From positions 106,348 through 170,347 of the forward strand of contig JARROA010000004.1 of NCBI GenBank assembly GCA_037384425.1: a stretch of DNA of 64,000 nt, given 5' to 3'. The position numbers were made by a program, and so were the translations under genes. Source of the DNA: Thiodiazotropha sp037384425 (GTDB lineage Bacteria; Pseudomonadota; Gammaproteobacteria; Chromatiales; Chromatiaceae). This document shows, in pieces, positions 41,589 through 50,601 of the stretch; the stretch's first letter is position 1; the number at the start of each line of letters is the position of its first letter. The notes below the pieces were generated by a model. The model was not told the DNA's origin. It worked only from the letters and a program-made list of their open reading frames with translations, and searched no databases.

Positions 41589-43874
41589 CTAGCGGTCGAC
41601 CATCACGATGTCGGACAAGGGTTTCAGCTGTTCTTCGAAATTACGCCAGAAGCTGACCGCATCGCTGTAGATCGGCTTCCTGATCTGGGCCTGGCTGGCG
41701 GTTCTGACGGCGCGCTTGTTCTTGTAAAAATCGAGACAGGCGTCATCCCACTCGAGGCCGCAAAAGGCGATAAGCTTTCTCGCTTCGGTCTCGAAGTCGC
41801 TGGTCAGTTTTTCGTATTCGACGGTGTAGACCTTCCCCGGCAGTACCCGCTCCCAATGGCGCATCAACGCCTCATAGGCCAGGTAGTAGCGACCGAGATC
41901 CTCGAGATCGAACGAGTAGTCGTGACCGTTGGCGAAGCGTTTCTTGTAACATGAGAAGCAGGTCGCCATGGGGTTTCGTTTGAGATGGATGATCTTGCCG
42001 TTGGGGAACATCAGCGCAAGCAGCCCGATGTGCAGAAAGTTGTGCGGAAACTTGTTGACGAGATGCCGCGCTTCGGCCCCAATTGAAGCGGTCATGGTCA
42101 GGTATTGATTCGCCATCTCCGAGACATCCGCGCAATCCAGATCGGCCAGCGAGTGCACCATGGGCTTGTCCATCTTGGCCGCATGGTCGCGCACGATGGA
42201 ATCCATGACCGTCAGCTCACCACCGCCCGCCACTTCCGGATGGGACGACAGAATCTGCTCAACCAGGGTGGTGCCTGAACGCGGCATGCCCAGCACGAAA
42301 TAGGGCCGATCGGAGTCGTTGCCGCAGTCGGCGAAGCGGGCGAGAAACTCGGCCGTAAAGATCTGCTGCTCAAGCTGGATTCCCCCTAGATTGGCCTCCT
42401 CGTTGTAACCGAGCCGCTGCTTGTGGAGCGAGCAGGCGCGGTTCAGGTGTAGAAAGGATTTGGCAAACTCGCGCTTGTCCTCGAACAGCTTGGCCAGGGC
42501 GAAGTTGTACTCCTCTTTCGCCTTCTGCTCCGTGGCGGCCGCTTCGAGACGAAGCACCAGATCCGCCATCTCCTCGTCATCGGCCATGTGTGTAATGTCG
42601 GTATAGTAGAGGAATGCTTCGGAAATCTCCGGCTTTTCCGCCATGATCTTCCGATAGATGGCGCGGGCCGCCTCAAAATCGCCGGCGTTGCCATAGGCCA
42701 TGGCGAGGTTCATCTGAATTCGGTAGTCCTGCTTAGCCAGTTCGTAGGCCCTCTGGATCAGCGCCACCGCCTCCTTGTGACGCTCCATATCCATCAGCAA
42801 CAAGGCGTAGAGGTGGAGAATAGAGGGCGTGTCAGGCTGCTCCCGGATAATCTGCCGAAACAGGTCATCCGCCGCTTTATACTCCCTGAGCTGATGCAGC
42901 GTGCGGGCATAGAGCGTGCCGACCAGGATATCTTCGGGATTCGCCAGCAAGGTCTTGTGCAGCCAACCCATGGCAACGAAATACTCTTCGTTCTCCGCCA
43001 GTGCGATGCCGATCTTACGCCAGATACTGAGGGAATAGGGTGAAAAACCAAGCGCTTTGTAGCCCGCCTCGATTGCCTTGCTCCACTGCATGGTCTTGGA
43101 ATAGAGGTTGGTCTGTACCTGATAGGCGCGTGGGTAGTTGGGATGTGCGGCCAGCACCTCCTGCAGGATCCGGTCAGCCTCAGCATAGTCACCCCGGACA
43201 ATCCAATAGTCGGCCACCTCCACGTCCACCAGTTGCGGCAGGGGAATCGACTTGCGGATCTGGCGCAGCTCTTTGTCCGCCGCCCCTTTCTTGCTGGTGG
43301 CGAGGATGGCCCGAATCAACATGGTCCAGCCGTCGAGGTTGTTCCTGTCCAGCTTGACGGCTTTGCGGGCCAGCGCCGCCGTTTCCGTGAAGCGCTTTTG
43401 CATCAGCCTGATCTTGGCTTGCAATGACAAACTGCGGCTGTTGTCCGGCTGCCGTTGCACCGCCTCGGCGGCGTAGTCATAGGCGCGCCTGAAGTCATGC
43501 TTGCACACGCTCAGTTGGGCCATCTGCGAGAGGAAGCGCGCATCGTCAGCCAGCTCCTCACCAAGCTCGGAGAACAGCGTCTGTGCGGCATCGACCTCCT
43601 GTTTCGCTAACAGGGCGCTGGCCAGCTGGAATTTTGCTTCGCTCAGACCGGGATCGAGCTCCAAAGCTTTCGTAGCGAGCTGCTGGGCGTCGTCGAAATC
43701 CTCCTGCGCATACCTGATCTCCGCCAGGAGAGCGTAGTGCAATGGCGAGGCTTGCGGCACCGCCTCCATCGCCTCGGCCAGGCGCCGCTCGGCCTGAGCA
43801 TGGTCGCCGCTATCGATATAGCGCCGGATATCGGCCTCTGCCCCCGGCCTCTCTTCCACGACATTCGCCATCAT
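41589..43874 (-). CDS. TPR-repeat protein with C-terminal sulfotransferase domain
   Basis: This 761-residue soluble protein has about 12 tetratricopeptide repeats filling residues 20-490 (for example HYALLAEIRYAQEDFDDAQQLATKAL and ARTLHQLREYKAADDLFRQII). A PAPS-dependent sulfotransferase domain follows (about 515-755). The 5'-phosphosulfate loop is FVLGMPRSGTTLVEQILSSH (about 524-543), and the 3'-phosphate region contains KIIHLKRNPMATCFS. Proteins of this layout transfer sulfate to glycans, lipids or tyrosine; the acceptor is unknown. It is encoded 233 nt downstream of fliT on the same strand, so a link to a flagellar or surface modification is possible but unproven. Confidence 0.88.
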   Translation of the reverse strand: MMANVVEERPGAEADIRRYIDSGDHAQAERRLAEAMEAVPQASPLHYALLAEIRYAQEDFDDAQQLATKALELDPGLSEAKFQLASALLAKQEVDAAQTLFSELGEELADDARFLSQMAQLSVCKHDFRRAYDYAAEAVQRQPDNSRSLSLQAKIRLMQKRFTETAALARKAVKLDRNNLDGWTMLIRAILATSKKGAADKELRQIRKSIPLPQLVDVEVADYWIVRGDYAEADRILQEVLAAHPNYPRAYQVQTNLYSKTMQWSKAIEAGYKALGFSPYSLSIWRKIGIALAENEEYFVAMGWLHKTLLANPEDILVGTLYARTLHQLREYKAADDLFRQIIREQPDTPSILHLYALLLMDMERHKEAVALIQRAYELAKQDYRIQMNLAMAYGNAGDFEAARAIYRKIMAEKPEISEAFLYYTDITHMADDEEMADLVLRLEAAATEQKAKEEYNFALAKLFEDKREFAKSFLHLNRACSLHKQRLGYNEEANLGGIQLEQQIFTAEFLARFADCGNDSDRPYFVLGMPRSGTTLVEQILSSHPEVAGGGELTVMDSIVRDHAAKMDKPMVHSLADLDCADVSEMANQYLTMTASIGAEARHLVNKFPHNFLHIGLLALMFPNGKIIHLKRNPMATCFSCYKKRFANGHDYSFDLEDLGRYYLAYEALMRHWERVLPGKVYTVEYEKLTSDFETEARKLIAFCGLEWDDACLDFYKNKRAVRTASQAQIRKPIYSDAVSFWRNFEEQLKPLSDIVMVDR

Positions 43875-44107
43875 CCAGTCTCCAAGATCTCATTTATCCG
43901 GCGGCATGCCCGTATGCAGCCGATCTGAATGCTTTTTTTATACAACAGTCATCATACCAGGGCGAATAGATTTCCCGGCAAAAGGCTACCGGTAAAGTCG
44001 CGTGAAGCCATCGCTCCACGCCTCAGGGCATACTCGCATCAGAAACGGAAAACATGAACACGGGTACGGCTGTTGCGATTCTCGGTCGCCTTCGACCGGT
44101 GAAGCGC
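43875..44107. other. Gap between fliT and the TPR-sulfotransferase gene
   Basis: This 233-bp region has an AT-rich segment around 43930-43960 that could be a promoter for the sulfotransferase gene. No clear sigma54, sigma28 or terminator was found here. Confidence 0.35.
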
Positions 44108-44428
44108 CTAGCGGCCGCCGCTCTGTTTATGATAGGCGTTGATGGCGTGCATGCCACGCTTGGCGGCCCGGCTGCTGACCATACTGTCGCTGCGGGCCTG
44201 AGCGCAGATCGCCACCGCCTGCTCGTTCAACTCGAGGAGTGTCTCGATATGGGTTTTGAATTCATCACGACGGGACGCCATCGCGGTATCGGCAAACAGT
44301 GTCTTCAACAGCCGCAAACGCTGCTCATCGAGATCACGAACCTGATCCCAATTGCCTTCTTTGCCCAGGTCGATGATCTGATGACTCAGATCGATCGCCA
44401 GCATCAGATTGTCGTCGAATTCGGCCAT
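44108..44428 (-). CDS. fliT: FliT-like flagellar chaperone
   Basis: This helical protein of about 106 residues starts at the ATG at 44426-44428 (a GTG nine nt upstream is an alternative). The pattern LMLAIDLSHQIIDLGKEGNWDQVRDLDEQRLRLLKTLF followed by a second helix (IETLLELNEQAVAICAQA) is the FliT type, a chaperone for FliD. FliT sequences vary, so the assignment rests largely on its position directly after fliS. Confidence 0.75.
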   Translation of the reverse strand: MAEFDDNLMLAIDLSHQIIDLGKEGNWDQVRDLDEQRLRLLKTLFADTAMASRRDEFKTHIETLLELNEQAVAICAQARSDSMVSSRAAKRGMHAINAYHKQSGGR

Positions 44429-44437
44429 TTGGCACAC

Positions 44438-44710
44438 TCAGAGAGACTTGACCGCCTCTTGGATGTCGGTCGCGTTTTTCAGGGTGTCGGGCATGGCGTC
44501 CCAGGCGAGTTTGATCTCCCTGAGCAGTCCCGCCACTTCGTCGAGCGCTTCGACGTTCTGATGGATGTCGCCATCGTAGAGCCGTCGCGTCATGTAATCG
44601 TAGAGCATATCCAGGTTGACCGTGAGCATCTGCACCAGGCGGTGAGGCGTCGCGCAATAGGCCTCGGATGACGCGGTTTGACGATAGGTGTTGATCGCTG
44701 AACTCTTCAT
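44438..44710 (-). CDS. fliS: Flagellin chaperone FliS, internally deleted
   Basis: FliS binds the flagellin C-terminus and prevents early polymerisation. This protein is only 90 residues, against about 130 for the family. The N-terminal block (INTYRQTASSEAYCATPHRLVQML) and the C-terminal block (NLDMLYDYMTRRLYDGDIHQNVEALDEVAGLLREIKLAWDAM) are well conserved. They are joined directly at residues 29-31, whereas family members have about 50 extra residues between them. This would remove most of the second and third helices of the four-helix bundle. The frame stays open across the join. It is either a real in-frame deletion or an assembly error. The ATG at 44708-44710 lies 68 nt downstream of fliD. 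Confidence 0.85.
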   Translation of the reverse strand: MKSSAINTYRQTASSEAYCATPHRLVQMLTVNLDMLYDYMTRRLYDGDIHQNVEALDEVAGLLREIKLAWDAMPDTLKNATDIQEAVKSL

Positions 44711-44778
44711 GGGTGAAACCCTTCAATGGTGTATCCGTATCTGTATATCATATAGATTGTTCTTGCAGACTTGCCAAT

Positions 44779-46137
44779 CTATGACGACGATGAATTTATG
44801 GCATTCAGCTGATTGGTCAGGTAGGTGCTGGTACTCGATAGCAGGGCCAAAGTCTGATCCAGTGCCGCGAACTGTTTGATCAGGCTCTGTTCCACAATAT
44901 CGAGACGATACTCCTCCCGCTCGATGCTGTTTTCAATCCGATCCTTGATACTGTCAAGGCTATCCTCTTTCGAATCGATGATGCCGCCGACCTCCAACAG
45001 ACTGTCCGCCAGGTTGTAGAGCCGCGTGGCATAGCCCTGGGTATCGTCGCCGAACAACCGGGCGACCGAGGAAAAATCATCGGCCAACGCCTGCGACAGC
45101 ACCGCCGTATCCAGCGAGAGCCGGCCATACTTGTCCCGCTCGATGCCGATCTCGAACAGGTACCTGTCGCTACCGTCCAGGTTGGCCGCCTGGGCCAGGA
45201 TGTCGACGAAGCCCTGCTCCATGCGTCGCAGCGAGCTGTCGTTCGCCAGGGTGCCCTCCTGGTAACTGTCGAGTTCGTCCATCAACAGATTATAGGAGGT
45301 TACGAACTGGGAGGCCTTGTCCTCGATATCCGTGTTGTCCCGTTCGATATTCACCGTTGCGCTACCGGTGTCCGTCAGGTTCAGGGTCACCCCGGTAACC
45401 GCATCGGAGACTGCGTTGGAAGCGCTCTCCACGTTGAAACCGTCGATCGTCAGGAGCGCGTTCTGGGCGCTGCTCACCTGTTCGGCGTAGCCATCGCCGC
45501 CGGCCCCGATATAGAAGAGCATGGACAATCCGCTGGCGTCCGTATTGTTGCCGTCATCATCCGTGACATTGATGGTGATGGCGTTATCCGCGCCGGTATC
45601 GTCGCTGGTGAGCACCAGACGGCTGCCGCCGGTTTCGTTGAGAATAGAGGCGGTGACGCCGGGATTGTCGCTGGCGTTGTTGATGGCCGCCGCCAGTTGT
45701 ATGAGAGTGTTGTTGCCTGAGTCGACGGTCAGGTCCATGGTCTGCCCGTTGACGGTAATCGACAGGGTGCCTGTACCGACAGCGGTCGAGCTGTCGGCAT
45801 AGGCGGAAGAGGCAATCTTGTCCCGGCTCGCCAGCTGGCTCACGACGATGTCGTAGGTGGAGACGGCGGCACTGGAATTCGCACTCACCGTCACCACGGA
45901 CTCATCGGTGGAACTGCCGGCAAAACCGGCCATCGTCGACTCGTCGAGCAGATCCTCCATGGAACTCATGAAGCCGTCGACCAAGCTCCTGACACGGCCA
46001 TAGTCGCTGATCTGATTCTCGACTTCGCCCTGCCGATCCTGCAAGGAGTAGAGCCGATCACTCTGCACCTCCAACAGATCGTTGATGATGCTGGTCCAAT
46101 CGGCGCCTGTGCTGATTCCGGAAAAACTGATTGCCAT
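44779..46137 (-). CDS. fliD: Flagellar filament cap protein FliD
   Basis: FliD forms the pentameric cap that guides flagellin assembly. The 452-residue protein has the conserved N-terminal coil (MAISFSGISTGADWTSIINDLLEVQS), a variable beta-rich centre (about 70-300) that includes an Asp/Asn-rich NVTDDDGNNTDAS segment, and a C-terminal coil ending LALLSSTSTYLTNQLNAIN. It lies after flaG and before fliS, as is usual. Confidence 0.95.
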   Translation of the reverse strand: MAISFSGISTGADWTSIINDLLEVQSDRLYSLQDRQGEVENQISDYGRVRSLVDGFMSSMEDLLDESTMAGFAGSSTDESVVTVSANSSAAVSTYDIVVSQLASRDKIASSAYADSSTAVGTGTLSITVNGQTMDLTVDSGNNTLIQLAAAINNASDNPGVTASILNETGGSRLVLTSDDTGADNAITINVTDDDGNNTDASGLSMLFYIGAGGDGYAEQVSSAQNALLTIDGFNVESASNAVSDAVTGVTLNLTDTGSATVNIERDNTDIEDKASQFVTSYNLLMDELDSYQEGTLANDSSLRRMEQGFVDILAQAANLDGSDRYLFEIGIERDKYGRLSLDTAVLSQALADDFSSVARLFGDDTQGYATRLYNLADSLLEVGGIIDSKEDSLDSIKDRIENSIEREEYRLDIVEQSLIKQFAALDQTLALLSSTSTYLTNQLNAINSSSS

Positions 46138-46175
46138 GACCTGCTAAGCCCCGTTTAGATTAAGAGCCTTCTAAC

Positions 46176-46535
46176 TCAGACTTTATCATCCAACAATACA
46201 CCTTTCATCATGTCGTCGAGCATATCCTGCGCTCGTGAAATGACGTTCAGCACCTCTTCCGGGGGGATTTGCCTTACCAGCTTGCCGGTATCGGAATCGA
46301 TGACCCGGATAACCTGCTTCCCTGTATCGTCATCGACCCTGAACTCCAGGCTACGCTGCATGATCTGCGGCAAACTCTCGAGCCTGTTGAGCGATTCGGA
46401 ATTGATACTAGGCGTCCCGCTCCCGCTCCCGGCTGTACTCTCCGGTTCCGCCGACCGACCAGGCAGCGAGCTGGCTTTCGCCACCTCGCTTCGGTAGGTG
46501 TATCCGTTGGCCAAACCTGTGATTTCAGTTGGCAT
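46176..46535 (-). CDS. flaG: FlaG-family flagellar protein
   Basis: This 119-residue protein affects filament length in other bacteria. The first 55 residues are polar and disordered. The C-terminal domain has the FlaG pattern: LEFRVDDDTGKQVIRVIDSDTGKLVRQIPPEEVLNVISRA. The ATG at 46533-46535 is chosen because AGGAGG lies five nt before it; a GTG two codons upstream is less likely. Located between fliC and fliD on the same strand. Confidence 0.93.
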   Translation of the reverse strand: MPTEITGLANGYTYRSEVAKASSLPGRSAEPESTAGSGSGTPSINSESLNRLESLPQIMQRSLEFRVDDDTGKQVIRVIDSDTGKLVRQIPPEEVLNVISRAQDMLDDMMKGVLLDDKV

Positions 46536-46567
46536 GGTCACCTCCTGTCTCCTTTGTCTCTTGATAC

Positions 46568-46592
46568 CCCGGGGGTGGCAGTCACCCCCGGG
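46568..46592 (-). terminator. Strong hairpin downstream of fliC
   Basis: CCCGGGGGTG / CACCCCCGGG is a perfect 10-bp stem with a 5-nt loop, 15 nt after the fliC stop. There is no U-run, so it may act as a processing or stabilising structure or as partial attenuation before flaG. Confidence 0.55.
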
Positions 46593-46606
46593 TCAAGCTA
46601 GGGAGA

Positions 46607-47377
46607 TTACTGGAGCAGACTCAGTGCCAGCTGCGGCAGGGAGTTGGCCTGGGCCAACGCAGCCACGCCTGCCTGCTGAATCACTTGCGCGCTGGTCATC
46701 TTCGCCGTTTCACGGGCGAAGTCCGCATCCATGATGTTTCCGGCTGCGGCGTACTGAGCCTCTTCCATGGCAGCCGCCACGGTCGCGGCCTGGTCCAGAC
46801 GGCTTTCCAGGGCACCGATATTGGCCAGTTCCGCGGCCACCGCGTTGAGATCCGTATCCAGGGAAGCGACGCTGGTGATCGCACCGGCGACCGCGATGGT
46901 GTTGGCGGTGATGGTGATGGTATCGCCCGCATTGGCGCCGACCTGGATCGCGCCACCGCCGCCGAACACGGCCGCGCCGTTGAAGTTGGCGCGGGTAAAG
47001 GCGGCGTTGATCTCGCTGGTCAGCGCGGTGAACTCCGTGGTCATGTAGGTGACCTGAGTCGCCGTGTAGAGGCCGCTGGCGGCCTGCACGGCCAGCTCGC
47101 GCTGGCGCTGCAGCATGTCACTGACGGACTGCAGGGTGGCGTCAGCCACGTTCAGGTAGGAGGCGCCGTCCGCGATGTTGCGCTGCGCCACGGTCAGGCC
47201 GCGGGCCTGTCCGGTCTGCAACTGGGCGATGGCCAGACCGGCCGCGTCGTCTTTGGCCCGGTTGATGCGCAAGCCGGAGGAGAGGCGCTGGATGGAAGTT
47301 TCGAGATCGCCGGATGAACGGGTTAAATTCTTCTGTGCCGCAAGGGAGAAGACATTAGTGTTGACTGTAAGTGCCAT
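46607..47377 (-). CDS. fliC: Flagellin (short type)
   Basis: This 256-residue protein is the filament subunit. The N-terminal D0/D1 region (ALTVNTNVFSLAAQKNL...SIQRLSSGLRINRAKDDAAGLAIA) and the C-terminal region (GALESRLDQAATVAAAMEEAQYAAAGNIMDADFARETAKMT...QANSLPQLALSLLQ, given in blocks) are typical. The middle is short (about 140-190, Gly/Ala/Thr-rich), so the outer D2/D3 domains are practically absent. It is the only flagellin gene in the window. GAGGAATCC precedes the ATG and a sigma28-type promoter lies upstream. Confidence 0.96.
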   Translation of the reverse strand: MALTVNTNVFSLAAQKNLTRSSGDLETSIQRLSSGLRINRAKDDAAGLAIAQLQTGQARGLTVAQRNIADGASYLNVADATLQSVSDMLQRQRELAVQAASGLYTATQVTYMTTEFTALTSEINAAFTRANFNGAAVFGGGGAIQVGANAGDTITITANTIAVAGAITSVASLDTDLNAVAAELANIGALESRLDQAATVAAAMEEAQYAAAGNIMDADFARETAKMTSAQVIQQAGVAALAQANSLPQLALSLLQ

Positions 47378-47657
47378 TTTGGATTCCTCAAATGACCGGT
47401 AACGGCGCTGATCAGCGCTCAGTCCCCGGTTGTCTTTACTATGGCGGATATATCAAAAAGTGTTCGATATTCACCGCCTCCGATAAAGCTAGCGGCTTGA
47501 GTGGTCATTACTTTAGGGAAATATACTCCCGAACTCCCCCCTCATTCATGCAGCTCCGCAGGTGCCGTCGCCAACGCGCTTTCCCCTTGGGCATATCGAC
47601 GCAATCCCATGACCAACTCCCAGTCCAATGACATAATTTATTAATTTTTCAAAGAGT
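47378..47657. other. fliC upstream region
   Basis: This region between fliC and flgL holds the sigma28-type fliC promoter (47489-47515) and a leader of about 105 nt. The part from 47520 to 47640 has no recognisable gene. The flgL terminator follows at 47659. Confidence 0.6.
47489..47515 (-). promoter_or_regulatory. Sigma28 (FliA) promoter of fliC
   Basis: Read on the minus strand: TAAAGTAA, 11-nt spacer, GCCGCTAG. It matches the FliA consensus TAAAGTTT-N11-GCCGATAA at all key positions of the -35 and most of the -10. Confidence 0.8.
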
Positions 47658-47658
47658 T

Positions 47659-47696
47659 AAAAACATACTCCCCAGGGAACGAATTTCCCGTGGGAG
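47659..47696 (-). terminator. Rho-independent terminator after flgL
   Basis: On the minus strand an interrupted stem (CTCCC-A-CGGGAA / GTTCCCTGGGGAG) is followed by TATGTTTTTAA. It closes the flgFGHIJKL unit before fliC. Confidence 0.75.
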
Positions 47697-47723
47697 GTGA
47701 TTGAAGGTGTTCGACAAACCTGC

Positions 47724-48629
47724 CTACAGGTAGTTGAACAGGGAGAGGCTCTGCACCATGTTGAAGGTCTGCTGGGCCGCCTCCAGGGCGGTCTTCTCCA
47801 ACTCGAAACGGCTGATCGCTTCCGCCATGTCCAGATCTTCGGTGTTGGACAGGGTTGTCTGCATGGTGAGGAGAAAATCGTCATTGACCATGACCTGCTC
47901 CTCGATGGTGTTGATACCGGCGCCGCCCCTGGCCCTGACCGAGACGTTGTGGACCTGTGCCAGGCGCAGATCCTCCAGATAGGTCGCGTCCGGCGCATCG
48001 GCCTCCAAACTGGTGATAATGCCGTGCACGGTGTCGAACAGACTGCGCTTTGTGCCGGTACTGGTGTCGACATTCATGAAGACATCGAAACCGTTCTCCC
48101 GGTCCTGGACCTGCCGGGTGGCCGAGATGCGCAAGCTCCGGGTGCCCATGTCGCCTTGGTAGGTGAAGACACCGTCGGCCGGGTTGGTGAAGGGAATGGT
48201 GTCGGCATCGTAGCCGGCGAAAATATACTCCCCGTTGCTGTCCCGGGTGTTGGCCAGCGCCATCAGCTCCTGGTTGAGTTGCCGCAACTCCGTGGCGATC
48301 ATCTGACGGTCGGCCGCGGAATAGGTGTCGCTCAGTCCCTGTATCATAAGCTCCTGCACCCGAGGCAGTATGTCGTCCACCACCGCGAGCGTCGCCTCCT
48401 GCAGATCGAGGCGTGACTTGGCCCGGTCCGCGTTGTCCTGATACTGCTCGACCTGGCTGATGACCCCTTTGAGACTGAGGGCATAAGCGGCCCCCGCCGG
48501 ATCGTCTTTCGGGGAGAGAATCCGCTTGCCGGAGGAGATCTGCATCTGCGTCTTGCTCAGTTGCAGCTGGCGCTCCAGCATGCTGTTGATGCCGCGTTCA
48601 TACATTTGTGCAGTGGAAATGCGGTCCAT
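47724..48629 (-). CDS. flgL: Flagellar hook-filament junction protein FlgL
   Basis: This 301-residue HAP3 has a flagellin-like N-terminus (MDRISTAQMYERGINSMLERQLQLSKTQMQISSGKRIL) with PKDDPAGAA, a central beta region with GEYIFAGYD, and a C-terminal coil (EAISRFELEKTALEAAQQTFNMVQSLSLFNYL, in blocks). It starts 2 nt after flgK and is the last gene of the flgF-L unit. Confidence 0.97.
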   Translation of the reverse strand: MDRISTAQMYERGINSMLERQLQLSKTQMQISSGKRILSPKDDPAGAAYALSLKGVISQVEQYQDNADRAKSRLDLQEATLAVVDDILPRVQELMIQGLSDTYSAADRQMIATELRQLNQELMALANTRDSNGEYIFAGYDADTIPFTNPADGVFTYQGDMGTRSLRISATRQVQDRENGFDVFMNVDTSTGTKRSLFDTVHGIITSLEADAPDATYLEDLRLAQVHNVSVRARGGAGINTIEEQVMVNDDFLLTMQTTLSNTEDLDMAEAISRFELEKTALEAAQQTFNMVQSLSLFNYL

Positions 48630-48631
48630 AT

Positions 48632-50578
48632 TTACCTCCTGACGGCGCTGATCAGGGTGTCGAACAGGGTACTGGCCACGGAGATGATCTGTGCTGAGGC
48701 CTGGTAGGCCTGCTGATACTGGATCAGTTTGGCCGCCTCCTCGTCGAGATTGACGCCGCTGACCTCGGCCATTCCCTCTTGCGTGCGCGCCAGCAGGCTC
48801 TCCTGAGCCGCCAGATTCTGCTCCGCATAGTGGGTCTTGGCACCCACCTCAGAGACCATCTGCCCGTAGACATCCTCGAAGGTCGCACTGCCGCTCAACA
48901 GACTCGATGCATCCTCCAGATCAGCCAGCAACAGGGCATTGCGATTGTCGCTCTGCCCACTGCTGTTGTTACCGATGACAAAGGTGTCGCCGTCCGCCGG
49001 CACACCGGAAATGGTGAAACTGAGACCGCCGAAGGCATCGAACTGAGTGGGACTGGTGCTTAGCGGGAAGTCGACACCGGCGATCTGTGCGGGATCGGTG
49101 GCGTCATAGGCGATGAAGTCATCCGGCGGTCCGGGTCCGTTGACGATATCGAACCCGCCGGCCGCGGCGTTGTAGACCAACTGGATATCCGCCGCCAGGG
49201 GCAATCCGGTCATACTGCTGTTGGCCGGTTGGGTGATGGTCGCATCCCCCGCGTTGAGGGGATTGCCGTTGGCATCAGTGGCCGGAGCCGCCTGCAGGGG
49301 CGCCGCCGCCGCCAGCCGGCGCACATCGCCGACTAGCAGTTCAATGCTGTTCGCGGCATTGCGGGTCGGCCGGATGAGAAAGTTGTCGCCGGCCACGGCG
49401 CCCGTGGCGTCGATGGTGATATCGAGCCCGTCCACGGTGTTCAGACCGACCGCCAGGGTCTGGGTGGAGCCGTCGTTCAGATTCTCCAGGATGAAATCGG
49501 TGCCGTCGTAGACCAGCTGATAGTCGCTGCCGGTGAGTTCTCCGATATCGTTGTAGTCCACCGTGATGGAGCTGCCGTTGGACGGATCGGGCAGCGTCTG
49601 GACCGAACCCAGGGCGAAGAGATCACTCCCCGTGACACCTTCGAGATCGATCCCCAATGCGTTCTGGGCATTGAGCTGGTCGGCGATCCCCAGGGCCACG
49701 AGCCCCACTTTGTTCTGGGTGGGATAGAGTACCTCGTCCCTGAACTTGAGCAGCCCACCGATCTCTCCCCCCGTGATCTGCTGGGTGACCATCTGGGGGC
49801 CGTAGGAGTAGTCGATGGCGATCTCCAGGTGCCGTGCGTCCAGGTTCGAGACCTGGGTCGACAGGGTGGCCGCATCGTTGCCTAGAACCAGGGGCTGCCC
49901 TTTGCCGATGAAGATGTTGTAGGCGCCGTCGCTCTGTTCCAACACCTGCACACTGACCAGTTCGGAGAGTTCGTTGACCAGCTGATCCCGCTTGTCCAGC
50001 AGATCGCTCGCACCGGCACCGTAGGTGCCCACGATCGAGGCGTTAACATCGGCGATCGCCTGCGCCAGATTATTGATCTCGGTAACATTCAACTTGATCT
50101 GGTCGTTGAGCCGGGAGCGCATGTCTTCGAACTGCTGGGAGAAATAGTGAAACCGGTCCACCAGGGATTCCGCTTCCGTGAGCACCAGCTGGCGCGAGGA
50201 GATGGCGCTCGGGTCGTCCGCCAGTTCCTGCAAGGCGTTGAAAAAGTTCTGTATGGCGGGCTGCAAGCCCAAGTCCTCGTCCGCCACCAGCTGATCGAGC
50301 TGGCTCGCCATGTCGTAGTAGGACTGAAGCTGGGAAGTCAGCGCCTGGGCGCCACGCATCTGGCTGGCGATGTAGGTGTCGTACTGGCGCTGGATAGCCG
50401 ACGCCTCCACACCGTTGCCGATGTAACCGTTACCCGTATAAGTAGGCTCACGAGCGGTGAAATCGACGCGCTGACGACTGTAGCCATCCGAGTTGACGTT
50501 GGCGATGTTGTGGCCGGTCGTGTCCAGAGCCTGCCGGTAGGCCGTCAGTGCCGAAACACCGATTGAAGTGATGCTCAT
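48632..50578 (-). CDS. flgK: Flagellar hook-filament junction protein FlgK
   Basis: This 648-residue HAP1 begins SITSIGVSALTAYRQALDTTGHNIANVNSDGYSRQRV, the rod/hook-type motif, with the FlgK-specific GNGVEASAIQRQYDTYIASQMRGA block. The central 400 residues are beta-rich and variable. The C-terminus has VSGVNLDEEAAKLIQYQQAYQASAQIISVASTLFDTLI, the canonical end. It follows flgJ by 23 nt. Confidence 0.97.
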   Translation of the reverse strand: MSITSIGVSALTAYRQALDTTGHNIANVNSDGYSRQRVDFTAREPTYTGNGYIGNGVEASAIQRQYDTYIASQMRGAQALTSQLQSYYDMASQLDQLVADEDLGLQPAIQNFFNALQELADDPSAISSRQLVLTEAESLVDRFHYFSQQFEDMRSRLNDQIKLNVTEINNLAQAIADVNASIVGTYGAGASDLLDKRDQLVNELSELVSVQVLEQSDGAYNIFIGKGQPLVLGNDAATLSTQVSNLDARHLEIAIDYSYGPQMVTQQITGGEIGGLLKFRDEVLYPTQNKVGLVALGIADQLNAQNALGIDLEGVTGSDLFALGSVQTLPDPSNGSSITVDYNDIGELTGSDYQLVYDGTDFILENLNDGSTQTLAVGLNTVDGLDITIDATGAVAGDNFLIRPTRNAANSIELLVGDVRRLAAAAPLQAAPATDANGNPLNAGDATITQPANSSMTGLPLAADIQLVYNAAAGGFDIVNGPGPPDDFIAYDATDPAQIAGVDFPLSTSPTQFDAFGGLSFTISGVPADGDTFVIGNNSSGQSDNRNALLLADLEDASSLLSGSATFEDVYGQMVSEVGAKTHYAEQNLAAQESLLARTQEGMAEVSGVNLDEEAAKLIQYQQAYQASAQIISVASTLFDTLISAVRR

Positions 50579-50601
50579 GGGATTTGCCTTACTGTTTCAT
50601 A

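Noticed and set aside
17434..44003. Shared 13-mer GGTAAAGTCGCGT at 17434 and 43991
   Set aside because: Matches of this length are expected many times by chance in 64 kb, and the flanks differ.
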